Positions 53,133 through 60,828 of a stretch of 64,000 nucleotides of DNA are shown piece by piece. Source of the DNA: Acidimicrobiales bacterium (GTDB taxonomy: Bacteria; Actinomycetota; Acidimicrobiia; Acidimicrobiales; RAAP-2); contig JANXWA010000006.1 in NCBI GenBank assembly GCA_025351385.1, positions 55,607 to 119,606 of the forward strand, in the 5' to 3' direction. A program made the translations under genes and the position numbers. The notes below the pieces were generated by a model. That model did no database searches, was not told where the DNA came from, and worked only from the letters and a program-made list of their open reading frames with translations. Position 1 is the stretch's first letter; every line of letters starts with the position of its first letter.

Positions 53133-53861
53133 ATGTACGAAGATCTTGACGAAGCGGTTGGACCATGTTGGCGAGACCTCGCCGACGTCATGGCGGCGGG
53201 CATCTCGAGGGTCCTCCTCTACGGCCCGTCGGGAACGGGCAAGACCTTCGCGGCGCTGCACTACGGCGTAATGGCCAGTCAGGCCGAGCGATTGGTCTGC
53301 ACGGAGGACCTGACCTCGGGAGAGATCACCGGCACATGGATGCCGGTCGGCGAAAACCGTTGGGAGTGGCGCGAGGGACCCGCGATCCGGGCGTGGCGCG
53401 GCACCGGGGGATTGGGCGGCCGACTGGTCGTCGACGAGGTTGACCGCGCGTCCGGGGACGCGTTGAGCACCCTCCTGGCGATGACGGACTCGCCGGAGTC
53501 GGCCCGCTGGCGAAACCCGGAGACCTCGGAGTGGGTCCGGCCCGGTCCGCAGTTCTCCGTCGTGATGACGTCCAATATCGAGGACCTTGACGACATACCG
53601 GCGTCGTTGCGTGATCGGTTCCCGGTGAGCATCCGCGTCGACCGACCTCACCCGGCCGCGGTCGCGAGTCTCAGTGTCGACCTGCGGGCGCCGGCGATCT
53701 CGGGTTCGCTCAGTCCGGCGAGCCGACGGGTCTCGCTCCGTTCCTTCTACGCCTTCGACGAACTTCGTCGTCACTGCGGTGCCGTTCGCGCGGCGCACCT
53801 CGTCTTCGGAGTGGAGGACGGGAACAGCGTCCTGGACGCGTTCGCCATCGGCGCGCTGTAG
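53133..53861 (+). CDS. small MoxR/AAA_5-type AAA+ ATPase
   Basis: 242 residues from ATG 53133 with GGGAG 8 nt upstream. Walker A YGPSGTGKT (30-38), Walker B LVVDEVDRA (near 100), sensor-1 SN (MTSNIEDL), arginine finger region LRDRFPV. Hallmark spacing of MoxR/CbbQ/GvpN-like ATPases. It appears short at the C-terminal lid. Its stop shares a base with the VWA gene start, so the two proteins are translationally coupled. MoxR ATPases usually act as chaperones together with VWA partners. Confidence 0.88.
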   Translation: MYEDLDEAVGPCWRDLADVMAAGISRVLLYGPSGTGKTFAALHYGVMASQAERLVCTEDLTSGEITGTWMPVGENRWEWREGPAIRAWRGTGGLGGRLVVDEVDRASGDALSTLLAMTDSPESARWRNPETSEWVRPGPQFSVVMTSNIEDLDDIPASLRDRFPVSIRVDRPHPAAVASLSVDLRAPAISGSLSPASRRVSLRSFYAFDELRRHCGAVRAAHLVFGVEDGNSVLDAFAIGAL

Positions 53862-55207
53862 TGGCGGTGGTGCATCCGGAGCTGGTCACCGGCCGCGAGG
53901 ACGGCTTTGCGAGAGCGCCGTGGACAGTGACGCCCGGTTCGACCATCCGGGGACAGGCCAGCTGCAACCTCACGGACCGGATCCTCGAGGTGCCGTTGGG
54001 CCCCGACGAAACGTCGAGGGTCGTTCGAGCCCACGAGCTGATGCACGCCCGAGTGAGTCCCCACCTCCGCGAGCACGAAGGGCCGTTGGAGGACCTCGCT
54101 GCGCGCGCGCTCGAGTGCGCCGAAGAGTTGCGGATCAACACCCTCGTCGCTCGACTGGGCTTCGACGTCGCGCTGCTGCGCGACGGTTCGGAGAGGAACG
54201 GGGCCACGCGCCTCGCCGAGGCCGACGACTGGCCCGAGGCGCTGTGCTTCTTGATGGCGGTGCTCGGCACCGGGGCCGAGAAGGAGTACCTGGCGGGCAT
54301 CAGGAAGGTCCGGCCGTCGTGGCTCCCGGCGTTGCGCGCCGTTCGAAAGCGCGCGCTCGCGATGATGACCGGGTTCACGACCTCATCACTCGGCGCGACT
54401 CGCCTCAACGGTGAGCAGGTCCCGTCGGGCTACTTCGACGTCACGGTGTCCCTGGCTCGGATCCTCACCCAGACGATGTCGGCACGAGTGCCGAGCACAC
54501 CCGACGAGCTGCGTCAGTTCCGCCGATCGCTCGAACCGGGCGGTCGGCGACCTCCGTCGGGCCGCTTCGCTCCGCTCAGGTTCGACGAGACGATCGCGAT
54601 GTCGGTCCGTCCGCGTGGCGCCGGCCTTCGCCGATCTCGGCCACACTCCGCCGGCGTGGTGATGCGCTATCCCAGTCGGCTGCTCACCGACGAGCTTCGG
54701 CGAGCCTTCGCGCAACGGGTCAGCGTCCACGGCGGCATCGTGATCATCGACCAGTCCGGTTCGATGGACCTCGAGGAGGAGCAGTTGAGGTCGCTGCTAC
54801 GGACGGCACCCGACGCGCTGGTCGTCGGCTACAGCCATCGCCCCGGTGACCGAGGCCAGGTGCCCAACGTCTGGATCCTGGCGGACCGGGGGGCGGTGGC
54901 GACGAGCTTCCCGACGGGCAACGTGGGCAACGGCGTTGACGGGCCGGTTCTGGCGTGGGCGCTCGCGAAGCGTCGCGCGGACGAACCCGTCGTCTGGGTG
55001 ACCGACGGACAGGTCACCGACTCCCACGACCATCCCGACGGGCAGCTGACAAAGGAGTGCGCCCAGCTGGTTCGCAGTGCCCGGGTCCGCCTAGTGCGCA
55101 CCCTCGATCAGGCGGAAGGTGCGCTTCGACGAAGTAGGTCTATGAAACGTAGTAATCCAGCGGAATTCGGTCGCCTGGGACGGGAATTGGCGCACGACGC
55201 CGCCTAG
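53861..55207 (+). CDS. VWA-domain protein with HExxH metallopeptidase-like motif
   Basis: 448 residues from GTG 53861. N-terminal part: HELMH at 58-62 (RAHELMHARVSPH) followed by a helix with ECAEELRINTL (85-95) as a possible third ligand, reminiscent of the putative metallopeptidase domain found together with VWA-like domains (DUF2201-type). C-terminal VWA: MIDAS motif DQSGS (297-301) in IVIIDQSGSMD, then VTDGQVTD. The middle is Pro/Arg-rich. Coupled to the AAA ATPase; likely the client or effector of the pair. Function unknown. Confidence 0.78.
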   Translation: MAVVHPELVTGREDGFARAPWTVTPGSTIRGQASCNLTDRILEVPLGPDETSRVVRAHELMHARVSPHLREHEGPLEDLAARALECAEELRINTLVARLGFDVALLRDGSERNGATRLAEADDWPEALCFLMAVLGTGAEKEYLAGIRKVRPSWLPALRAVRKRALAMMTGFTTSSLGATRLNGEQVPSGYFDVTVSLARILTQTMSARVPSTPDELRQFRRSLEPGGRRPPSGRFAPLRFDETIAMSVRPRGAGLRRSRPHSAGVVMRYPSRLLTDELRRAFAQRVSVHGGIVIIDQSGSMDLEEEQLRSLLRTAPDALVVGYSHRPGDRGQVPNVWILADRGAVATSFPTGNVGNGVDGPVLAWALAKRRADEPVVWVTDGQVTDSHDHPDGQLTKECAQLVRSARVRLVRTLDQAEGALRRSRSMKRSNPAEFGRLGRELAHDAA

Positions 55208-55239
55208 CGGGTGTCACAGCCGGTCCGTACAATTTCCAC

Positions 55240-55268
55240 TTGCAACGAACACCTGTTCGTCGTATTAT
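55240..55268 (+). promoter_or_regulatory. strong SOS promoter of the LysM-nrdR operon
   Basis: -35 TTGCAA (55240-55245), exactly 17 bp, -10 TATTAT (55263-55268). The whole spacer is occupied by the first LexA box and the start site by the second, so repression would be tight. Confidence 0.8.
55246..55259. promoter_or_regulatory. LexA box 1 of the LysM-nrdR operon
   Basis: CGAAC-ACCT-GTTCG between the -35 and -10 hexamers; 13 of 14 positions match CGAACRNRYGTTYG. The 16-mer 55245-55260 is the exact reverse complement of the 16-mer holding box 2. Confidence 0.85.
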
Positions 55269-55270
55269 TA

Positions 55271-55284
55271 CGAACAGGTGTTCG
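55271..55284. promoter_or_regulatory. LexA box 2 of the LysM-nrdR operon
   Basis: CGAACAGGTGTTCG, a full match to the consensus CGAACRNRYGTTYG, starting 2 bp after the -10. The two boxes form a 16-bp inverted repeat with a 9-bp spacer. Confidence 0.9.
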
Positions 55285-55305
55285 TGAGAGACAGGAGAGC
55301 CGGAG

Positions 55306-55737
55306 ATGGCCGCAGTCGAAGTGATGCAGTACGACGGGACATTCGAGGGCGAGCCCTACCTGCGCCTGGTCGAGGTGGCCACGGTGGCGGCGCCGCTGCG
55401 CACTGGCCCGACGCTGGCGCAACGTCGCGCCTCGCGCGCTCGGATGATGCAGCGCCGTCGGCGCACGCTCGTCGCCCTCGGCCTGGTCCTCGGACTCGCG
55501 ATCCTCGCGTTCCCCGGACACGCCTTCGGGGGCGTCACCGGTGCCGGACTGTCGACCGACCTCGCGAACAGCTCGGTGCTCGCGTCGGGTATGGACTACG
55601 TTGTCCAGCCGGGCGACACCGTGAACTCGATCGCGAGGTTGATGAATCCCGTCGACCCGTCGGTGGCGCGATCGGCCCTCGTCCACCAGATCGACTCGAC
55701 GGTCGTGGTCGCCGGCGAGCACATCGTCGTCCCCTAA
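55306..55737 (+). CDS. SOS-controlled LysM membrane protein, probable division inhibitor (ChiZ/YneA/DivS analogue)
   Basis: 143 residues. Hydrophilic N-terminus, basic RMMQRRRR, one span (about 54-70), then a C-terminal LysM domain (97-143: YVVQPGDTVNSIARLMNP and VVVAGEHIVVP). This is the layout of actinobacterial ChiZ (Rv2719c) and of YneA, SOS-induced single-span LysM proteins that delay septation. The twin LexA operators and the adjacent nrdR support it. N-terminal 50 residues are cytoplasmic and lack a known domain. Confidence 0.85.
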   Translation: MAAVEVMQYDGTFEGEPYLRLVEVATVAAPLRTGPTLAQRRASRARMMQRRRRTLVALGLVLGLAILAFPGHAFGGVTGAGLSTDLANSSVLASGMDYVVQPGDTVNSIARLMNPVDPSVARSALVHQIDSTVVVAGEHIVVP

Positions 55738-55768
55738 TTTTCAAGGGATTTGGGTGTATCGTGAGGGA

Positions 55769-56239
55769 ATGCGTTGTCCCTTCTGTGCGGCCGACGACGA
55801 CCGGGTCGTCGATTCCCGCCTCGCGGAGGACGGCGTCGCCATCCGCCGGCGCCGGGAGTGCTCGGCCTGCAGTCAGCGCTACACGACCTTCGAGCGCATC
55901 GAGGAGATCGGCCTCTACGTCATCAAGCGCTCGGGGGAGCGCGAACCGTTCGACCGGGCCAAGATCTTGAGCGGGGTGCGCGCTGCGGCGAAGAATCGGC
56001 CGGTCGACGAGGAGGTCCTCGAGTCGATCGTGGTGGCGATCGACGAGTCGATGCGCCTGCTCAACCGCGACGTCACGACCGAGGAGGTCGGCGTAGCGGC
56101 CCTCGACGCACTGCGCGACATCGACGACGTCGCCTACGTGCGCTTCGCCTCGGTCTACAAGGGTTTCGAGGGCACCGACGACTTCGCACGTGAGATCGGC
56201 ATGCTGGTCAAGACCACCGCTCCCAAACTGCGCGGCTGA
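55769..56239 (+). CDS. nrdR: transcriptional repressor NrdR
   Basis: Nucleotide-sensing repressor of ribonucleotide reductase genes. Starting at ATG 55769 (156 residues) the zinc ribbon is C3/C6/C31/C34 (MRCPFC, ECSAC), with TTFERIE next and the ATP-cone from about residue 49 (VIKRSGEREPFDRAKI). An alternative start GTG 55754, with AAGGGA 5 nt upstream, would add five residues and has the better Shine-Dalgarno. It lies 31 bp after the LysM gene and overlaps the PIG-L gene by 1 bp. Confidence 0.95.
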   Translation: MRCPFCAADDDRVVDSRLAEDGVAIRRRRECSACSQRYTTFERIEEIGLYVIKRSGEREPFDRAKILSGVRAAAKNRPVDEEVLESIVVAIDESMRLLNRDVTTEEVGVAALDALRDIDDVAYVRFASVYKGFEGTDDFAREIGMLVKTTAPKLRG

Positions 56240-56946
56240 TGCGCGCCCTCAATCTGCAGCCCTCGAGCGCCATGGCGGTCTACGCCCACCCCGACGACGC
56301 CGACGTGGCGGCCGGGGGGCTCCTCGCCCAGTGGGCGAGCGACGGCTGCGCGGTGCACCTGGTCGTGGTCTGTGACGGGTCGAAGGGCTCGCACGCCCCC
56401 CAGGCCGACCCCGGGTCCCTGCGCGAGGTGCGAAAGGAGGAGCTGCAGCTCGCGGCCGACCTCCTCGGCGCCACGACGGTGACGAACCTCGACCGGCCCG
56501 ACGGGGGAGTGGCCAATGACGAGGAACTGCGTTCGACGCTCGTGGGGCTGATCCGCCTCTACCGCCCCGACGTCGTCGTGGGCCCCGACCCGACCGCGAC
56601 CTTCTTCGGAGGTGTCTACGTGAACCACCGCGACCACCGCGAGACCGGATGGGCCCTGCTTGACGCGGTCGCCCCGGCGGCGGCGATGCCCCTCTACTTC
56701 CCGACGAAGGGCGAGCCCCACCAAGTCGGCCGGCTGCTGCTCTCGGGCACCCACGAGCCCGACGTCGTCGCCGACGTCACCCGCACCATCGACACCAAGG
56801 TGAAGGCGGTGCTGGCCCACGCGTCCCAACTGGCCGGTGACGCCGAGGCGATTCGCGACGTCGTCTACGGACGGGCCGAGCAGGCCGGGCGTCCGGTCGG
56901 GGCCGCCTTCGGCGAGGCCTTCCGCAGTGTCGAACTCGCCTTCTGA
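56239..56946 (+). CDS. PIG-L / LmbE family deacetylase
   Basis: 235 residues. Zinc-binding AHPDDADVAAGG (16-27; the usual HPDDE has Ala in place of Glu) and the second motif NHRDHRETG (about 129-137). Rossmann-like N-terminus VVCDGSKGS. Family members deacetylate N-acetylglucosamine-linked substrates, for example in mycothiol or lipid-linked sugar synthesis. In this position, between nrdR and dinB, the substrate is not evident. ATG shares a base with the nrdR stop. Confidence 0.85.
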   Translation: MRALNLQPSSAMAVYAHPDDADVAAGGLLAQWASDGCAVHLVVVCDGSKGSHAPQADPGSLREVRKEELQLAADLLGATTVTNLDRPDGGVANDEELRSTLVGLIRLYRPDVVVGPDPTATFFGGVYVNHRDHRETGWALLDAVAPAAAMPLYFPTKGEPHQVGRLLLSGTHEPDVVADVTRTIDTKVKAVLAHASQLAGDAEAIRDVVYGRAEQAGRPVGAAFGEAFRSVELAF

Positions 56947-58267
56947 GGGCCCATCGGTCGACGAGGCGCCGATACTGCACGTCGACCTCGACGCCTTCTT
57001 CGCGTCGGTCGAGATCCTCGACGACCCCTCGCTGCGGGGAAAGCCCGTGGCCGTCGGCGGAGGCGGGGAGCGCGGTGTCATCGCTAGTGCCAGCTACGAG
57101 GCCCGTCGATTCGGAGTGCGCAGCGCCATGCCGAGCTTGATCGCGAAACGCCGGTGCCCGAACCTCATCATCCTGCCGGGCCGGTTCGACCGCTACGAGG
57201 TCTACTCGCGCCAGTTCCACGACATCGTGCGTGACCTGACGCCCGACTACGAGTCGCTCGGCCTCGACGAGGTTTTCGCCGACCTGCGCAGCCTTCGTCG
57301 AATGAAGGTCCGCCCCCTCGAGGCCGCCGCGGGGCTGCGCCGGCGGATCAACACCGAGTTGGGGCTGCTCTGCGGCGTCGGGCTCGGACGGAGCAAGCTC
57401 TTCGCGAAGCTGGCCTCCAAGGAGTCCAAGCCCACCGTTCGCGACGGGCGGCTCGTCGACGGCGCGGGGGTTGTCTGGGTCAGTCCGGCGCTTGAGGCGC
57501 AGTGGCTCGCCGAGCTGCCGGTGCGGGCCCTCTGGGGCGTGGGGCCGGCGACGGCGCGAAAGCTGGAGAAGCTCGGGTTGCGCTGGGTGCGCGACCTCGC
57601 CAAGGTCGACGAGGCGACGCTGGCCGGCCACCTCGGCGTCGCGATGGCCGCGACCCTCGCCGCCTACGCCAAGGGTGAGGACCGACGCGTCGTCGAGGTC
57701 AACCGGGTCGTCAAGTCGGTCGGCCACGACCAGACCTTCGCCAAGTCGCTCCCGGGTCTCGACGAGGTCCTCGAGGCCGCCAAGGGCCACGCCGCTGTCG
57801 TCGCGCGGGCCCTGCGCAGTGCGGGACGGGTCGCGCGCACGATCACCGTCGTCGTTCGCTACGACGACCTCACGAGTGTGAGCCGCGCTCAGACGCTGTC
57901 GTTCGGCGTCGACGACGAGTACGCGATCGCGGCGATCGCGACCGCCCTGCTCCAGTCGATCGAGTACCCCCACGCCGTGCGACTCCTCGGCATCCACGCG
58001 TCGTCGTTCCTCGAGCGCGACGACAACGCTCTGCAGCTGACCTTCGGCCTGGACCCCTCCTCGAGCGACGCGCGCGAGCAGGCCGAGGCCGTCTCGCGCG
58101 AGCGTCAGGTCGGATTTGAGGCTCTGCGCGACGCCGTCGACGAGGTGCGCCAGAAGTTCGGGTCGGCGGCGCTCGCCATGGCGTCGGAGCTGCGCGACGA
58201 CGGCGTGCACATCGCCACCCAACGGGGACGCCACGCCTTCGGACCGGAGACGGCGAAGGACGACTGA
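56927..58267 (+). CDS. dinB: DNA polymerase IV, Y-family translesion polymerase
   Basis: 446 residues. Catalytic metal sites: D20 in HVDLDAFFASVE and D114-E115 in SLGLDEVFADL (the usual SxDE). Helix-hairpin-helix GVGPATARKLEKLGLRWVRDLA in parts, little finger domain and a putative clamp-binding QLTFGL near residue 368. No start codon exists between the PIG-L stop and the conserved N-terminus; the best is GTG 56927, so the genes overlap by 20 bp and are coupled. Error-prone bypass polymerase regulated as part of the SOS operon. Confidence 0.93.
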   Translation: MSNSPSEGPSVDEAPILHVDLDAFFASVEILDDPSLRGKPVAVGGGGERGVIASASYEARRFGVRSAMPSLIAKRRCPNLIILPGRFDRYEVYSRQFHDIVRDLTPDYESLGLDEVFADLRSLRRMKVRPLEAAAGLRRRINTELGLLCGVGLGRSKLFAKLASKESKPTVRDGRLVDGAGVVWVSPALEAQWLAELPVRALWGVGPATARKLEKLGLRWVRDLAKVDEATLAGHLGVAMAATLAAYAKGEDRRVVEVNRVVKSVGHDQTFAKSLPGLDEVLEAAKGHAAVVARALRSAGRVARTITVVVRYDDLTSVSRAQTLSFGVDDEYAIAAIATALLQSIEYPHAVRLLGIHASSFLERDDNALQLTFGLDPSSSDAREQAEAVSRERQVGFEALRDAVDEVRQKFGSAALAMASELRDDGVHIATQRGRHAFGPETAKDD

Positions 58268-58359
58268 GTCCGGGCTCCGTCGGCCGGCGTTCGTCGGTGC
58301 GACGCAGAGTGGCCCCTCCAAACCCGTGTGCGCCAACCTCGGGAACTACTCTCGTCTTC

Positions 58360-59577
58360 GTGGTGGACGCGAACTCCAACGAACCAAGCGGGGGCGCCGA
58401 CGTCCTCAGCCTGCACGACACCACCGCGAAGAGGTTCTTTCGTCCGGACATCCAGGGGCTGCGCGCCGTGGCGGTCGTGCTGGTCATCCTCGCGCACGCG
58501 CGGGTCCCGGGACTCGAGGGCGGGTACGTCGGCGTCGACGTCTTCTTCGTGATCAGCGGCTTCGTGATCACCGGACTGCTGAAGCGCCAGCCCCCTCGCG
58601 ACGTGCGGCGCAACCTCGGTCAGTTCTACGCACGACGCATCCGCCGGATCGTGCCCGCCGCGACCGTCGTGCTCGCGACGACGGCGGTCGCGGCCTACGC
58701 CTTGCTGGGCACGAACTTCGACGCGGCGCTGCTGGGCGACGTGCGCTGGGCGGCGCTCTTCTCGGCAAACTTCCGGCTCATCCACACGAGCGCCAACTAC
58801 TTCATCCCGGGGATTGCGCCGTCACTCGTGACGCACTACTGGTCCCTCGCCGTCGAGGAGCAGTTCTACCTCTTCTTCCCTCTGGTCGTCTTCTCGCTCA
58901 CGTGGCTCGCGCCACTGCGCCACCGCGTCAGCGCACTCGGCACGATCCTCGTTGCGGGGATCGTCGCCTCAGCCTGGTGGTCCTGGCACCTCACCCCGAT
59001 CAACCCGATCTCGGCCTACTACTCGCCCCTCACCCGCTTCTGGGAGATCGGCCTCGGGGGATTGGTGGTGCTGGCGCCGAGCGCCTGGGCCCGACGCACC
59101 CCGCGCCTCAACACCGCGCTGGCAATCGCTGCGCTCGTCGTGCTGGGTCTCGCCGTCGCGCGACTGAACGCCACCAGCGTCTACCCCGGGGTACTCGCCT
59201 GGTGGCCCTGCGGCGCGACCGCGGTGCTGCTCTGGACCGGACAGGCCAGCGTTCGAAACGGCCCGGCCACGTGGCTGGCGTGGCGGCCGTGTCGCTACAT
59301 CGGCGACATCTCTTACGGGCTGTACCTATGGCACTACGCGTGGCTGATGCTGCCCCTCCAGATGGTCCACCCGCCGACCTGGGCCGGGGCGAGGGTCCTC
59401 GAGGTCGCCGGCGCTTTCGCCTGCGCCGCGCTGTCCTACCACCTGCTCGAGAACCCGATACGGCGCTCCGCGCGCCTCGACCGCGACGCCATGTCCGTGG
59501 CGCTCCTCCTCTTGCTCTGCCTCGCGGTCTCGGTGGACGCGACGATCATCGTCGGGCACCTAGCGCACGTCCGCTGA
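58360..59577 (+). CDS. acyltransferase family 3 (OafA/YrhL-like) membrane protein
   Basis: About 405 residues with ten or more spans. Motifs FRPDIQGLRAVAVVLVILAHA, GGYVGVDVFFVISGFVITGLL and SLAVEEQFYLFFPL are characteristic and include the family His and Arg. It would move acyl groups across the membrane to modify an envelope polysaccharide or peptidoglycan. Start is uncertain: GTG 58360/58363 or GTG 58297. It lacks the C-terminal SGNH domain that many homologues carry; a separate SGNH gene ends only 6 bp away. Confidence 0.88.
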   Translation: MVDANSNEPSGGADVLSLHDTTAKRFFRPDIQGLRAVAVVLVILAHARVPGLEGGYVGVDVFFVISGFVITGLLKRQPPRDVRRNLGQFYARRIRRIVPAATVVLATTAVAAYALLGTNFDAALLGDVRWAALFSANFRLIHTSANYFIPGIAPSLVTHYWSLAVEEQFYLFFPLVVFSLTWLAPLRHRVSALGTILVAGIVASAWWSWHLTPINPISAYYSPLTRFWEIGLGGLVVLAPSAWARRTPRLNTALAIAALVVLGLAVARLNATSVYPGVLAWWPCGATAVLLWTGQASVRNGPATWLAWRPCRYIGDISYGLYLWHYAWLMLPLQMVHPPTWAGARVLEVAGAFACAALSYHLLENPIRRSARLDRDAMSVALLLLLCLAVSVDATIIVGHLAHVR

Positions 59578-59583
59578 TCACCC

Positions 59584-60720
59584 CTACGGGGTTAGCGTCA
59601 TCGGCGCGATTGGGTTGAGGACTACGTGGTAGATCGAGGCGATCTGTCGGGCCACGTAGGTGGCGAAGACGTTCTCGCCCACGTAGCTGAAGTGCACACC
59701 GTCGCTCGAGCGCAGCACCGTCGCCACTCCGTTCACCCGCGCGCTCGTCTGGAACTGGCCGCGGGGACCGGCGAAGAGCCTCCAGGTCGCCAGGAACGTA
59801 ACCCCCGGCACCGAAGGGGCGTAGCGGGCGTAGAGCGAGTTGAGAAACACCATGTTCTGGCGGTAGAAGTTGGGTCCCATGACCGGCATGCCGATCCAGA
59901 GCACGAAGCTGTGGGCCCGGTTCGCCGCGAGCGCGATGCGCCGGATCTGGGACCTGTAGGCCGCCACCCACGGCGCCGAGCCGAAGGCCACGACGTGGCC
60001 GGCGACCGTCATGTTCTGCTCGTCGTTCGCGCCGAAGGCGACGATCACGAGATGCGGTCGGTACTGGTGGAGGAACTCGATCAGGCGCGTCGGCCAGTCG
60101 TAGAACCACGGCGTCGTGAGTCCGCTGGACGACTTGTCCATCTGGACGAGCGTCAGGCCGGGCGTCGACTTCAACTCGCGCGCCAGTCCCCATCCGAGGT
60201 CGTTGCCGACCGAGTCACCGACTTCGAGCACGATGCACCGCCCGAGGGGCAGTGGCCCACGGGGGCGACTGGTCGTGGTCGTGGGGGGTGTCGACGTGGT
60301 CGTGATTGTCGTCGTCGTTGTCGTTGTCGTTGTCGTGGATGACGAGGTGCTACTCGTCGAGCTGGGAACTGTCGAGGTCGTGGTGCTCGATGTGGTCGAG
60401 GTTGTGGTCGTTGACGTCGGCTGGTCGAGCGAGAAACGGCATCCCCGCGCCGGGGGACGGAACGTCGTTGGATTGCTGATCGGCGGCGTCGGATGCGTGG
60501 TGGGCGTCGTGGTGCCCGACGTGGTCGTAGTGCGCGACGGGACCGTCGTCGACGTCGTAGCGACGCCACTCGTCGTGGTGGTGCTGGTTGAGGCGGTGGC
60601 GCTTCGGTCCATGCGCTCAAAGGCGAATCCCACGACCAAGAGGGCCGCGAGCGCGACGTTCAGGACGAGACGCAGCGGCCAGCGCCGAGGTGCTTGGTCG
60701 GGCGGGGGTGGACTTGACAT
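59584..60720 (-). CDS. membrane-anchored SGNH/GDSL hydrolase with Thr-rich linker
   Basis: 378 residues. One N-terminal span (about 17-33), a long Thr/Ser/Pro-rich linker (about 42-155), then an SGNH domain: GDS (168-170, VGDSVG), Asn232 in GAND, and DGVH (340-343) with Asp-His. All catalytic positions are present. The linker DNA (60290-60440) is a GT-rich simple repeat. Convergent with the acyltransferase-3 gene, suggesting two polypeptides perform the two steps combined in OafA-type proteins. Confidence 0.85.
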   Translation of the reverse strand: MSSPPPPDQAPRRWPLRLVLNVALAALLVVGFAFERMDRSATASTSTTTTSGVATTSTTVPSRTTTTSGTTTPTTHPTPPISNPTTFRPPARGCRFSLDQPTSTTTTSTTSSTTTSTVPSSTSSTSSSTTTTTTTTTTITTTSTPPTTTTSRPRGPLPLGRCIVLEVGDSVGNDLGWGLARELKSTPGLTLVQMDKSSSGLTTPWFYDWPTRLIEFLHQYRPHLVIVAFGANDEQNMTVAGHVVAFGSAPWVAAYRSQIRRIALAANRAHSFVLWIGMPVMGPNFYRQNMVFLNSLYARYAPSVPGVTFLATWRLFAGPRGQFQTSARVNGVATVLRSSDGVHFSYVGENVFATYVARQIASIYHVVLNPIAPMTLTP

Positions 60721-60828
60721 CTCATGGCGGACTGTAACAGCGCGACTGCGTCGACCATGTTCACCGACCGGCGACGATCAAGAGGGTGACGCCACGACTG
60801 TCGAGTTTCGTCGACCTCGACATTTGGT

